DNA of 64,000 bases from Acidobacteriota bacterium. Lineage in GTDB: Bacteria > Pseudomonadota > Alphaproteobacteria > Caulobacterales > Hyphomonadaceae. The notes under the pieces are model-generated. The model was not told where the DNA came from and made no database searches. It saw nothing but the letters and a program-made list of their open reading frames with translations. Every line of letters starts with the position of its first letter. Positions within the stretch are counted from its first letter, which is position 1. The translations under genes were made by a program, and so were the position numbers. This document shows, piece after piece, positions 35,725 through 43,531 of this stretch. The DNA lies in assembly GCA_016712445.1 (NCBI GenBank), contig JADJRB010000003.1, positions 124,001 through 188,000 on the forward strand, written 5' to 3'.

Positions 35725-36891
35725 TCAGAACTTCATCACCTTCACGGCATCGAAGTTCTGCACGCCGCCGCCCACACGTTTGGTCGTGTAGAACAGCACG
35801 TAGGGTTTGGCCGAGAACGGATCGCGCAGCACACGCGCGCCCTGCCGGTCGGTGATCAGGTAGAAGCGGCGGAAATCGCCGAACGCGATCGCCGCATTGC
35901 CTGTCCCGATGTCCGGCATGTCCTCGATCTCGGTAACGGGATAGCCGAGCAGCGTCGCCGCTTCCCCGCTCACGCCGGGCTGCCAGACATAGCGTCCATC
36001 CGCATCCTTCAGCTTGCGGACGGCCGACACGGTGCGCCGGTTCATCACAAACCGTGCGCCGGTGCGGAACTGGCTCTTCGGCGCGTACACAAGATCGATC
36101 AGCTGGTCAGCCGCATCATCCGCCGTGAAATCACCCGCAACGAACCCGACCTTTCCCCACACGTGCGAGGCATCCGCCACCAGTTCATAGTCCAGGAAGC
36201 CTCTCGGCTTCGCCGTGCCATTGCCCGTCACGAAAGCCGCCGATTCCTGTGCCGCGAACGCCGTTTCCACCTCGTCTGCAAGCCAGGCATCGATATCCGC
36301 ATACGCGTCTTCAAGCAGCGTCTGCGTTGCCGCAGGCATGGCGTAAAGCTCGCCCGCCGGGAAGGTCAGGAGATCGAGCCCGGTAACGGCCGTCTCCGTC
36401 CGCTCTGCTTCCTCGTCCACCCAGGCCGCCGCCGCGCCAAGCCCGACCGGTTTCTTGTAGATCCCCACCGACGTCTGCCGCACGGTTGCGATCTGCCGCA
36501 TTGGGCTCGCCGCCAGCAGCCGCGCCTCAATCAGCCGGTCAAGCTCCGGCGGCGCAACATGCCCGCCTTCGCTGCCCGTGCCGGTGTTCAGCGACTTCAC
36601 GTCCAGCCGCGCCACGCCGCTCTCGTCGCCCGTGCGCAGGTAGCGCATCCACGCTTCGCGGCGTTCGTCCGTCTCCACATCGGCGACGGCCGAAGCCTCC
36701 GGCCGCGCCATCTTGAGGCTCAGCGCCTCAAGGCGCCGGTCGATGCGCGCCAGCCGCTCATCCGTCAACGGATCGCTGGAGCCCTTCTTCTCGATTTCGG
36801 CGAGGCGCGTATCATTCGCCTGTCGGTAGCTTTCGAATACCGCCATCATCTCGGCCGTATCGGCCTTCACGGCCTTGGTTTCCTTGGTCAT
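35725..36891 (-). CDS. GTA g5-type HK97-fold major capsid protein
   Basis: A 388-residue protein. ATG 36891 is preferred to 36918 because AGGAG precedes it. A charged coiled-coil N-terminal arm (~90 residues; the part removed by prohead protease) precedes the HK97 fold, with LNTGTGSEGGHVAPPELDRLIEARLLAASPMRQIATV, FVTGNGTAKPRGFL and NAAIAFGDFRRFYLITDR. It forms the GTA capsid. Confidence 0.95.
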   Translation of the reverse strand: MTKETKAVKADTAEMMAVFESYRQANDTRLAEIEKKGSSDPLTDERLARIDRRLEALSLKMARPEASAVADVETDERREAWMRYLRTGDESGVARLDVKSLNTGTGSEGGHVAPPELDRLIEARLLAASPMRQIATVRQTSVGIYKKPVGLGAAAAWVDEEAERTETAVTGLDLLTFPAGELYAMPAATQTLLEDAYADIDAWLADEVETAFAAQESAAFVTGNGTAKPRGFLDYELVADASHVWGKVGFVAGDFTADDAADQLIDLVYAPKSQFRTGARFVMNRRTVSAVRKLKDADGRYVWQPGVSGEAATLLGYPVTEIEDMPDIGTGNAAIAFGDFRRFYLITDRQGARVLRDPFSAKPYVLFYTTKRVGGGVQNFDAVKVMKF

Positions 36892-36914
36892 CCTGTCTCC
36901 TTCACTGACCCGTT

Positions 36915-37331
36915 TCACGCCGCGCGCACGGCGCCGGCTCCCATCACCTGAAACAGCGCCATGCGCTGCATCGGCTCGCTAACCAGCGATATCTCCACGA
37001 GGTCGACCTCGATCAGGTCGCGGCCTCCCGTCGCTCGCGGCGTCCAGACGCGCGGGAAAAATCCGATGGATAATCCCCGCGCGCCCCCCTTCACGAGGCC
37101 GATGCCGGCCTCGCCCTCGACCAGTCCGCGTACGAACAGGCCGTATCCATCTTCTGCCGCGCGCACCCATCGCCCGGCCCTCGCGGTCTCGCGGTGCGCG
37201 AGCAACAGGGGCACCTCGCGCCGCCGCGCCAGGCTGCGCGCAAAAGCACCCGCCCGCACCACGTCGCCGCTCATGTCCGGCCGTCCGAACACACTCGCGT
37301 ATCCTTCGATCAAGACTGGCTCAGCGCGCAT
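36915..37331 (-). CDS. GTA g4-type prohead protease
   Basis: A 138-residue protein. ATG 37331 is chosen because the 66-residue extension of the open frame is a shadow of g3.5. It matches the HK97 prohead protease: YASVFGRPDMSGDVVRAGAFARSL start, catalytic His in LLLAHRE and Ser in ARGLSIGF. It is shorter than the R. capsulatus protein. It overlaps the g3.5 end by 11 bases. Confidence 0.9.
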   Translation of the reverse strand: MRAEPVLIEGYASVFGRPDMSGDVVRAGAFARSLARRREVPLLLAHRETARAGRWVRAAEDGYGLFVRGLVEGEAGIGLVKGGARGLSIGFFPRVWTPRATGGRDLIEVDLVEISLVSEPMQRMALFQVMGAGAVRAA

Positions 37332-37554
37332 CGCGCACCTCCAGCTTTCGCTCGATCCGGTCGAGCTGCGCTCGCATGGCGCCGAGTTCGGTCTCCACCC
37401 GCGCCAGCCGTTCGGCCACCGGCCGCTGTTCGCGCATCCGTTCTTCCAGCGTCGCCACGCGCTCCGCCGCGGCGCCTGCCCACAGCAGCACACCTGCCGT
37501 CTGCACCAGCACCGCCACCACCACGCCAATCGTCAGCCTGCGGTCGAAACTCAT
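37321..37554 (-). CDS. GTA g3.5-type small membrane/coiled-coil protein
   Basis: A 77-residue protein. ATG 37554 overlaps the portal stop as ATGA. It has one N-terminal membrane segment (LTIGVVVAVLVQTAGVLLWAG) and a charged coiled coil. Its place between portal and protease matches g3.5 of GTA clusters; the function is unknown. Confidence 0.8.
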   Translation of the reverse strand: MSFDRRLTIGVVVAVLVQTAGVLLWAGAAAERVATLEERMREQRPVAERLARVETELGAMRAQLDRIERKLEVRDAR

Positions 37555-38678
37555 GGCTCCAGCCCCGCCAGCCTGCGCTTCTCTTCGCGCGTCAGGAAAG
37601 TCGCGTCCTCCAGCCGGCTCCACAGCGCCTCGCGCTCGGTCGCCAGCGCTGGCACACGGTCAAGATCGAGCGCCACGTCCACATCTGTCTGGAAAGCACC
37701 GTCCAGCCAGCGCGACAGCGCCTCTGCCACTCGCCCCGCGAGCGGCAACACGGTCATCCTCCAGAAAGCAAGGTTCGCCTCCCGGTAGTTCGCATACGTA
37801 TTGTCTCCGGGAATCCCCAGCAGCATCGGCGGCACGCCAATCGCCAGCGCAATCTCGCGCGCTGCCGCGGCGCGTGTAGCCTGGAAGTCCATCTCCGCCG
37901 GCGACAGTGACAGCGCCTGCCATTCCAGCCCGCCTTCCAGCAGCAGCGGCCGCCCGGCATTCGACGCGCCTGAAAAGCTGGCCTCGAGTTCTTCCTTCAG
38001 CCGGTCGAACTGGTCCGGCGGCATCCGCCCGCCCCCGCCATACACCAGCGCGCCGGAGGGCTTCGCGGCGTTGTCGATCAGCGACTTCGCCCAATCGGCG
38101 CTCGCATTGTGCAGGTCCAGCGCCCGGCGCGCCGCCGCCAGCGGCGGCAGGCCCATCACATCATCGGCCGGATGAAAGAGCTTCACCTGCAATACCGGGT
38201 TCCATCCCTCGGCATCGCGCCTCACAATTCTCTCTTCGCCCTTCCGCCCTCGGACGGCCCAGGCTTCCACCCAGCCGCGCGCATCCGTCACCGGTCGCAC
38301 CGCCCCGCTGCGCAGCGGGAACAGGGCCGCAACCGCGTCCTCTCCCGGCAGGCGCACCGCCTCGACAAAGGCGTTGCCGCTCAGCAGCAATTCCGAGAAC
38401 ACCGCCTCCAGGAATCCCGCCGGCGCCATCTCGGGGCCGGGCCGGCGCAGCAGCGCGCCCGCTCCCTCATGCGCGGTCTTCAGCGGGATCGAAGCCGCCG
38501 CCTCCGCCACCATCCGTACACAGCGATACGCCACCGCATTGCGCAGGTAGCCGTCCCGGATCAGCGCCCCCGAATCCCGTGCGCCCCAGCTGGCCGCGCG
38601 CGGCTCGCTCAGTAGCGCCACCGGCCACGCGGCTTTCGCATCGCGCGGCGGATTTCCAAAAGGCCAGGTCCATTTCAT
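37551..38678 (-). CDS. GTA g3-type portal protein
   Basis: A 375-residue HK97-like portal protein. ATG 38678 is my choice, though a TTG at 38708 is possible because it sits where the g1 start sits relative to the shared leader element. The body contains GALIRDGYLRNAVAYRCVRMVAEAAASIPL, VLQVKLFHPADDVMGLPPL, SGALVYGGGGRMPPDQFDRLKEELEASFSG and the TYANYREANLAFW motif. It forms the dodecamer at the capsid vertex. In canonical clusters it directly follows the terminase. Here about 22 kb separates the two. Confidence 0.93.
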   Translation of the reverse strand: MKWTWPFGNPPRDAKAAWPVALLSEPRAASWGARDSGALIRDGYLRNAVAYRCVRMVAEAAASIPLKTAHEGAGALLRRPGPEMAPAGFLEAVFSELLLSGNAFVEAVRLPGEDAVAALFPLRSGAVRPVTDARGWVEAWAVRGRKGEERIVRRDAEGWNPVLQVKLFHPADDVMGLPPLAAARRALDLHNASADWAKSLIDNAAKPSGALVYGGGGRMPPDQFDRLKEELEASFSGASNAGRPLLLEGGLEWQALSLSPAEMDFQATRAAAAREIALAIGVPPMLLGIPGDNTYANYREANLAFWRMTVLPLAGRVAEALSRWLDGAFQTDVDVALDLDRVPALATEREALWSRLEDATFLTREEKRRLAGLEP

Positions 38679-38719
38679 CTCGGGGTTCGCTCGCTTCGGC
38701 TGTCTCAACGGCCGTGAAG

Positions 38720-38746
38720 CTAACCCCGCTGGATACCCTGCCGGAT
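38720..38746 (-). promoter_or_regulatory. GTA leader element, copy upstream of portal gene
   Basis: Plus-strand arms CTAACCCCGCTG and CCCTGCCGGAT are separated by 4 bases. The same arms, spacing and orientation recur at 62807-62833 in front of g1 (23 of 27 identical). The sequence between element and start codon is also similar (GGCCGTGAAG here, GGCGTGCAG there). It lies 41 bases before the portal ATG, or 11 before TTG 38708. It is likely a promoter or activator-binding site for both GTA halves. Confidence 0.6.
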
Positions 38747-38814
38747 TGGAACGGCCTGATTTACTGCGACTATTTTGCGATGCCCTGAATCGTTAGGAGT
38801 TTTTTATTTCGGCC

Positions 38815-38833
38815 TGCCGATATTTTGTCGGCA
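38815..38833. promoter_or_regulatory. Inverted repeat upstream of the parA-like gene
   Basis: TGCCGA and TCGGCA arms flank TATTTTG, 75 bases before the ATPase start, in an AT-rich stretch. Symmetry and position suggest an operator or a ParB-independent binding site. No protein can be assigned. Confidence 0.4.
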
Positions 38834-38908
38834 TAAGTGTTTTCTTGCGCAACCAAATCTGCCATCACCCGAGGGCAAGATCGGACTAGACCGAAAGAGA
38901 GAAACTCC

Positions 38909-39793
38909 ATGTCGGCCCGCGTTATTTCAATTGCCAACTCCAAGGGGGGGGTCGGCAAGACCACCACCTGTGTCAGCCTCGCCGAGGCCTTCGCCGCTGC
39001 CGGAATGCGCACGCTGGTGATCGACCTCGACACCCAGGCGAACGCCTCGCTGCTGATCTTCGGCCATGCCGGCGACGAGCACCTCTTTCAGGCGATCAAC
39101 GACTACGCCACCATCTCGGACTGGCTGCTCGAGAACTTCTTCGCGGGCGAGCAGCGCCGGCTGTCGGAATTCATCGTCACCAATGCCAGCGACGTCACCT
39201 TCAAGGGCAAACCCCTGCCGCTGGACCTGATCCCCTCCTCACCGCGCCTGCGCAAGACCGAGCGGGAGCTGATCTTCGAACTCACCGCCAAGGGCTACGC
39301 CATGGAGGCCCTTCAGAACCAGGTCGGCAAGCGCCTGCGCGATGACCTGAACCTCCTCAAGTCGGAATACGACGTCATCCTGTTCGACTGCCCGCCCGGC
39401 ATCTCGGTGATGACCGAATCCGTCCTCGCGGCCAGCCACATGATCGTCGTTCCCACCATTCCGGATTTCATGTCGACCCTCGGTCTCGACCTGTTCACAG
39501 GTGACATCATGAAGAATCTGCGTAACCGGGATATCGAGACGCTTCCGGTCGTGCTCGCCACGCGCTTCGACAATACGGCCCACCAGCAGGTCGTCCTCGG
39601 CGCCATGCGCGATGCGGCCAGCGCGAAGGAAACCGAGTTTGCGATGTTCAAGACCGTCATCCCGCTGAAATCCGGCTTCGCAACGAACCCGATCGAACTC
39701 GGCCCGGATCCGACCCTGCAGGCCAAATGGCCGGGCGAAGCTCTGGGCATCATTGAGCAGCTGCTCGGCGAAGTCCGGGAGAAGCTTGCATGA
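38909..39793 (+). CDS. ParA/MinD-family ATPase
   Basis: A 294-residue protein. ATG 38909 follows AGAGAG and gives the N-terminus at the Walker motif. The deviant Walker A box is KGGVGKTT (residues ~12-19), the switch I region is DLDTQANAS, and Walker B is VILFDCPPGISV. It lacks an N-terminal DNA-binding domain, so it is a small soroform-type ParA that could move a protein cargo or plasmid-like partner. The next gene overlaps by 4 bases and is likely its partner. No parS or ParB gene is nearby. It starts the inserted block next to the GTA portal. Confidence 0.85.
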   Translation: MSARVISIANSKGGVGKTTTCVSLAEAFAAAGMRTLVIDLDTQANASLLIFGHAGDEHLFQAINDYATISDWLLENFFAGEQRRLSEFIVTNASDVTFKGKPLPLDLIPSSPRLRKTERELIFELTAKGYAMEALQNQVGKRLRDDLNLLKSEYDVILFDCPPGISVMTESVLAASHMIVVPTIPDFMSTLGLDLFTGDIMKNLRNRDIETLPVVLATRFDNTAHQQVVLGAMRDAASAKETEFAMFKTVIPLKSGFATNPIELGPDPTLQAKWPGEALGIIEQLLGEVREKLA

Positions 39794-40314
39794 GCTTCGG
39801 CGGCGGCGCACCCGGTTTCAAGGCGATCACGGCGCTGCTCGCCGCGGCGCCGGACCTGTCCGGCGTCGCCGACAAGGATTGGGCCGCCGCCGCCAGCCTG
39901 ATCGTCAAGAAAGTACTGGTGTCCGCCGGCCAGACACGCGAAAGCCTGCTCGCGCTGCGCGCGGCTTGCGGCGACGACATCTTCGAGTCGCAGCTGAAGT
40001 CGCTGTCGCACCATCACGCGCGCCAGCTCGCCCGCCGCCTCGACAAGGACGTGCCGGACCTCGAAGTCTCCACCGCCCGCGCTGCGGCTGCATTCGTGCG
40101 CGCCGTGCTTGCGCCGCCCCCCGAAGCCGAAGCTCCGGCTACGGAGCAGCCGGCCGGCGAAGCACCCGAACCTGACGCCGGCGCAGAGCCCGCCGCCGAT
40201 CCGGCCACGGACAACCCGGAAACAGTGACCACCACGCCCGGCGACGACCAGCCGCCGTCTCCGCCCACCACGCCGAACCCCTATTTCGGCCGCAAGTCCT
40301 TCCGCACCGGCTAG
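39790..40314 (+). CDS. Hypothetical partner of the ParA-like ATPase
   Basis: A 174-residue protein translated from an ATG overlapping the ATPase stop (ATGA). Residues 1-105 are helical, with a basic segment SLSHHHARQLARRLDKD. The rest is a Pro/Ala/Glu-rich disordered tail. It has no ParB-like or HTH motif that I can see. The tight coupling makes it a candidate regulator or cargo adaptor of the ATPase. Confidence 0.65.
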   Translation: MSFGGGAPGFKAITALLAAAPDLSGVADKDWAAAASLIVKKVLVSAGQTRESLLALRAACGDDIFESQLKSLSHHHARQLARRLDKDVPDLEVSTARAAAAFVRAVLAPPPEAEAPATEQPAGEAPEPDAGAEPAADPATDNPETVTTTPGDDQPPSPPTTPNPYFGRKSFRTG

Positions 40315-40334
40315 GCCCGAAGCACAGCTCGACC

Positions 40335-40898
40335 ATGGTCACGCCGATTGCCCTTCAAGATGCACCGGCGCGGCTCTCGGCGGCGTCCCGCATCCTCGTG
40401 ATCGGCTGCTCAGGCAGCGGCAAGAGCACACTCGCCCGCGCCCTTGCGGCCCGCTACGACCTCCGCCACATCTCGATGGACCGCGACGTGTTCTGGCTCC
40501 CAGGCTGGACCGAGCGGCCGAAAGACGAAGCCTACGCGCGCGTCGAGGCGCTCGTGCAGGAAGACCGCTGGGTCATGGACGGCACCAGCCCCGGCACGAT
40601 GTATCGGCGCCTGCCGCGCACCGATCTCGTCATCTGGATGCGCCCGCCGCGCTGGACCTCCCTGCGCGGCGCCGTCGGCCGCTGGCTGCGCTATGCCGGC
40701 CGCACACGGCCCGAAATGGCGCCGGACTGCCCGGAGAAAATCGACCTCGAGTTCCTGCACTACATCTGGAACTTCGAAACGCTCCAGACGCCGCGCATCG
40801 AACAGGCGTTCGCCCGCTACGGCGCCGGTGTCCCGGTGCTGACGTTGCGTTCCCGCGATGAAATGAACCGCTTGGTGGAGATGACCGGCGCGGCCTGA
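40335..40898 (+). CDS. P-loop kinase (FlaR/adenylate-kinase-like topology modulation family)
   Basis: A 187-residue protein with Walker A GCSGSGKSTLARALAARYD, an HISMDRDVFWLPGW acceptor region, and the WVMDGTSPGTMYRRLPRTDLVIWM segment. These are typical of the small kinase-like family annotated as topology modulation protein. The LID region is rich in Arg. Substrate unknown. It follows the ParA partner by 20 bases, as the third gene of the rightward unit. Confidence 0.8.
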   Translation: MVTPIALQDAPARLSAASRILVIGCSGSGKSTLARALAARYDLRHISMDRDVFWLPGWTERPKDEAYARVEALVQEDRWVMDGTSPGTMYRRLPRTDLVIWMRPPRWTSLRGAVGRWLRYAGRTRPEMAPDCPEKIDLEFLHYIWNFETLQTPRIEQAFARYGAGVPVLTLRSRDEMNRLVEMTGAA

Positions 40899-40901
40899 GC
40901 C

Positions 40902-41438
40902 TCAGCGGCCGGCAATCCGCAGCGTATCTGCCGGGCCCGCATCGTTCGCCGGCGGCTCCGACACGCTCCACAAGGCCCGGAACGCCAGGTTCGCCAGATT
41001 CGCCGCTTCGCTGCCTTCGCCCGTCATCGCCAGCTGTCCGTCCTCGAACGGGGCCGAGCTCCAGGCCTTCAGTTTCTTGCCGGTCCAGACCGCAACGCGG
41101 CCGAAATTCACCTGCTCGGTAATGTCGCCCTGCTCGGGCACGTTGACCACGCGCACAGTCGCGCGCGCCGCGTCTGCGCCGTACACGCGCGCCACCGCGC
41201 CGACCACATCCGTGCCGGTCAGTTTCGTGAAAATCGCTTCAAAACCAACGCCCCGCGCCTCGAATTCCGGCAACCGCGCCAGCATCTCGCGGGCCACTTT
41301 CGTGTCCGGGCTGCGCGCAATCAGCTGCACTTTCAGCGCGTCTGGGTGCTGCGAATGGCCCACCGTCCGGCCGATCCGGTCGATCACGTCCGGCACCGAA
41401 TGGGCTGTTTCGCTGAAGGCGGTCTTGGGCGGGGTCAT
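40902..41438 (-). CDS. Hypothetical cytosolic protein
   Basis: A 178-residue protein. ATG 41438 has GAGG about 8 bases upstream; in-frame ATG 41477 or 41498 would add 13 or 20 residues. I do not recognise a family. Features include an alpha/beta alternation (ALKVQLIARSPDTKVAREMLARLPEF, ATVRVVNVPEQGD) and a strand-rich end with VAVWTGKKLKAWSSAPFEDGQLAMTGEGSEAANLANLAF. It converges with the kinase gene: the two stops are separated by 3 bases. Confidence 0.6.
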   Translation of the reverse strand: MTPPKTAFSETAHSVPDVIDRIGRTVGHSQHPDALKVQLIARSPDTKVAREMLARLPEFEARGVGFEAIFTKLTGTDVVGAVARVYGADAARATVRVVNVPEQGDITEQVNFGRVAVWTGKKLKAWSSAPFEDGQLAMTGEGSEAANLANLAFRALWSVSEPPANDAGPADTLRIAGR

Positions 41439-41533
41439 CGGGTCTGCCTCGGTCGCAGCCGGCAGCCTCAGCCTCATGCAAAGCCCGCCAGCATTCACCG
41501 CCGACCATCGGGAGATTTCGTTAACGGACCCTT

Positions 41534-43498
41534 TCAGGCCTCGCGGTAGGGCCCCTCGCCGGCCTCTGTGTCCTCGTCTTCATCGTCCTGCCCGGCCCCC
41601 GGCATGTCCGGCACCATCGCCTGCAGCACCATCTGCTCGAACGCCCCCGGCAGGAACCGGTAGGCCACGAAGGTCGTGTTGGAAACCGGCCACCTTGGAG
41701 GAACGAGCGACGCGGCCTTCGTCTCGCGCTTGCGATCGAACAGGTCGTCCTCGTCGTCGCCCGCGCGGTCATCATTGTCCGCATCCGGCGTTTTCATTCG
41801 CTCTAAAAGGTCGCTGCCCGCCGCTTCAAGCTGACGCTGAATCGCCGATGACGACACGCTCGCCCGCTTGATGATCTTGCCGGCCTGCCAGGCGATCCGC
41901 AGCGTATTCAGGATCTGCGTCGCCTGCTCCTTGGCCAGCGGCCCGGCCACCGGCAGCGCAAGGTAAACCTCGTCATAGTGCGTAAACACATACGGCCGCA
42001 GGAACGCGAAATCCGGGTTCTCCTGAATGTCATGCGCGCCGGTCACCAGCGCCAGCGGCCGCTCCTTCTCGCCGCGCAGGTCGCGCATCATCCGCGCGAA
42101 CGCGGCGAACTTCTCGGTCGGCTGGCTCCACAGCGCCGACAGGAATAGCAGCGAGTCGATCACGATGGCGAGCCCCAGCGGCAAGGCATCGTCGCGCCGC
42201 AGGCCTTCCTGCGCCTCCACCAGCTCCTTCACGTCGGAACTCGACATCTCCGCGCCTGCCACCTCGCCCGCCCGGTTGCCCAGCGCCTCGGCAATCGCCT
42301 CGCGCCGCACCGCTTCCTCGCGCTCGGTCTCGGTCTGCGTCTGCGGACCGTCGACAATCCCGCGCACCGGCGCGGTCAACGTGAACCAGAACCGGTCCAG
42401 CGCCTCACGCGTCGCCGCTGCGCCGGCATAGCTGTCCAGCTGCGAAATCGGCAGCACCGGCAGCGCAGCCAGGTCCGCCGCCACGCCGTTCATCTGGCTG
42501 GCAATCGAAGGGTTGTAACACTTGAACCGCGCCCCGCTGCCGGACTCCACCCGCGTCAGCGACGGGTTGGCATACTCCCCCGCCCAGGTGCGCAGATCCG
42601 CCACATAGTTGGTCACGCTCTGGCTCGTCGCCAGCGCCTCCAGCGTCGCGCCCGCCTTGTTGGCCGAGGCCGCCGCGCCGCGGAACACCTGCTCGCGTTC
42701 TTCCGGCGTCACTTCGCTCGCAGGCTTCGCGCCCATCGCGCGCACATCCTCGATCGACTTGCGCACCGTTTCGGCTTCTGTCCGCACACTGGCAATCTGC
42801 GGCGTCAGAACCGACACCAGCGCATTGATCTCGCCTGCCCGCGACGCGAGGTGGCGCGTACGCGGCCCATCGCCGCCGCCCGACAGCTCGCCGCACTGGT
42901 TGCCGCTCGCGCGCTCCTGCGCCGAGAGTTCATTGAAGTTCGTGTTGAGCGCGGTCAGCGTCGACAGCGTACCCGCCAGCTGCGAATCCGCCACCGTGAT
43001 CTCGCGGTCGAACACAGTCAGGTAACGCTCCGCATCGCCCACCGCCTGCGAGCGCGCCTCCAGCTGCGTCCAGTAGAAAGCGAAGCCGAAGCTCACCGAG
43101 ATCAACAGCGTCACCACATACGTCGCCACCAGCGACATGCGCGGCCAGAAGTTCCGGCCCGACCGGAACATCTCGCTGACCGAATACGCCATGATCACCG
43201 TCGTGGCGAAGATGAAGAGGAACACGCCGGCCACGCCGAAGAAGCCGAAGCTGTTGTCGCCCGAGCGCAGCACCTGCAGCATGCCGGTATAGGTGCCGAT
43301 GAACGAGATCGTCACGAACACCGCGAGGCAGAACATCGGCACCGACGCAAAGATCGGCAGCGCCCGCGTCGCCGCCGCCATCCGGCTCAGCTGCTTCGCC
43401 GTTGCGTCCACCGCCGCGCCTGCAGATGCTGCGCGGCGTCCTCCGTCTGCGGAGGAACCCGTCTCGTCATCGCCGCGCGATTGCCAGGGAAACTTCAA
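41534..43498 (-). CDS. Large four-span membrane protein, family not recognised
   Basis: A 654-residue protein with TTG start at 43498 behind a strong GGAGG site. A charged N-terminus (~45 residues) precedes three membrane spans (about 47-70, 82-107 and 122-148). A ~280-residue, mostly helical loop with two cysteines follows, then a fourth span near 430-450 (LGLAIVIDSLLFLSALW). The C-terminus is cytosolic, ~200 residues, ending in a run of Asp/Glu. The large loop is probably periplasmic. The gene follows the PBP-like gene by 33 bases and is likely co-expressed. Confidence 0.65.
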   Translation of the reverse strand: MKFPWQSRGDDETGSSADGGRRAASAGAAVDATAKQLSRMAAATRALPIFASVPMFCLAVFVTISFIGTYTGMLQVLRSGDNSFGFFGVAGVFLFIFATTVIMAYSVSEMFRSGRNFWPRMSLVATYVVTLLISVSFGFAFYWTQLEARSQAVGDAERYLTVFDREITVADSQLAGTLSTLTALNTNFNELSAQERASGNQCGELSGGGDGPRTRHLASRAGEINALVSVLTPQIASVRTEAETVRKSIEDVRAMGAKPASEVTPEEREQVFRGAAASANKAGATLEALATSQSVTNYVADLRTWAGEYANPSLTRVESGSGARFKCYNPSIASQMNGVAADLAALPVLPISQLDSYAGAAATREALDRFWFTLTAPVRGIVDGPQTQTETEREEAVRREAIAEALGNRAGEVAGAEMSSSDVKELVEAQEGLRRDDALPLGLAIVIDSLLFLSALWSQPTEKFAAFARMMRDLRGEKERPLALVTGAHDIQENPDFAFLRPYVFTHYDEVYLALPVAGPLAKEQATQILNTLRIAWQAGKIIKRASVSSSAIQRQLEAAGSDLLERMKTPDADNDDRAGDDEDDLFDRKRETKAASLVPPRWPVSNTTFVAYRFLPGAFEQMVLQAMVPDMPGAGQDDEDEDTEAGEGPYREA

Positions 43499-43531
43499 TT
43501 CACGTCCTCCAGGAGATCACGCAGCAACACG

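Noticed and set aside
27891..38708. Ordinary prophage
   Set aside because: No integrase, repressor, replication or lysis cassette is seen, and gene order matches a GTA cluster from terminase to g15.
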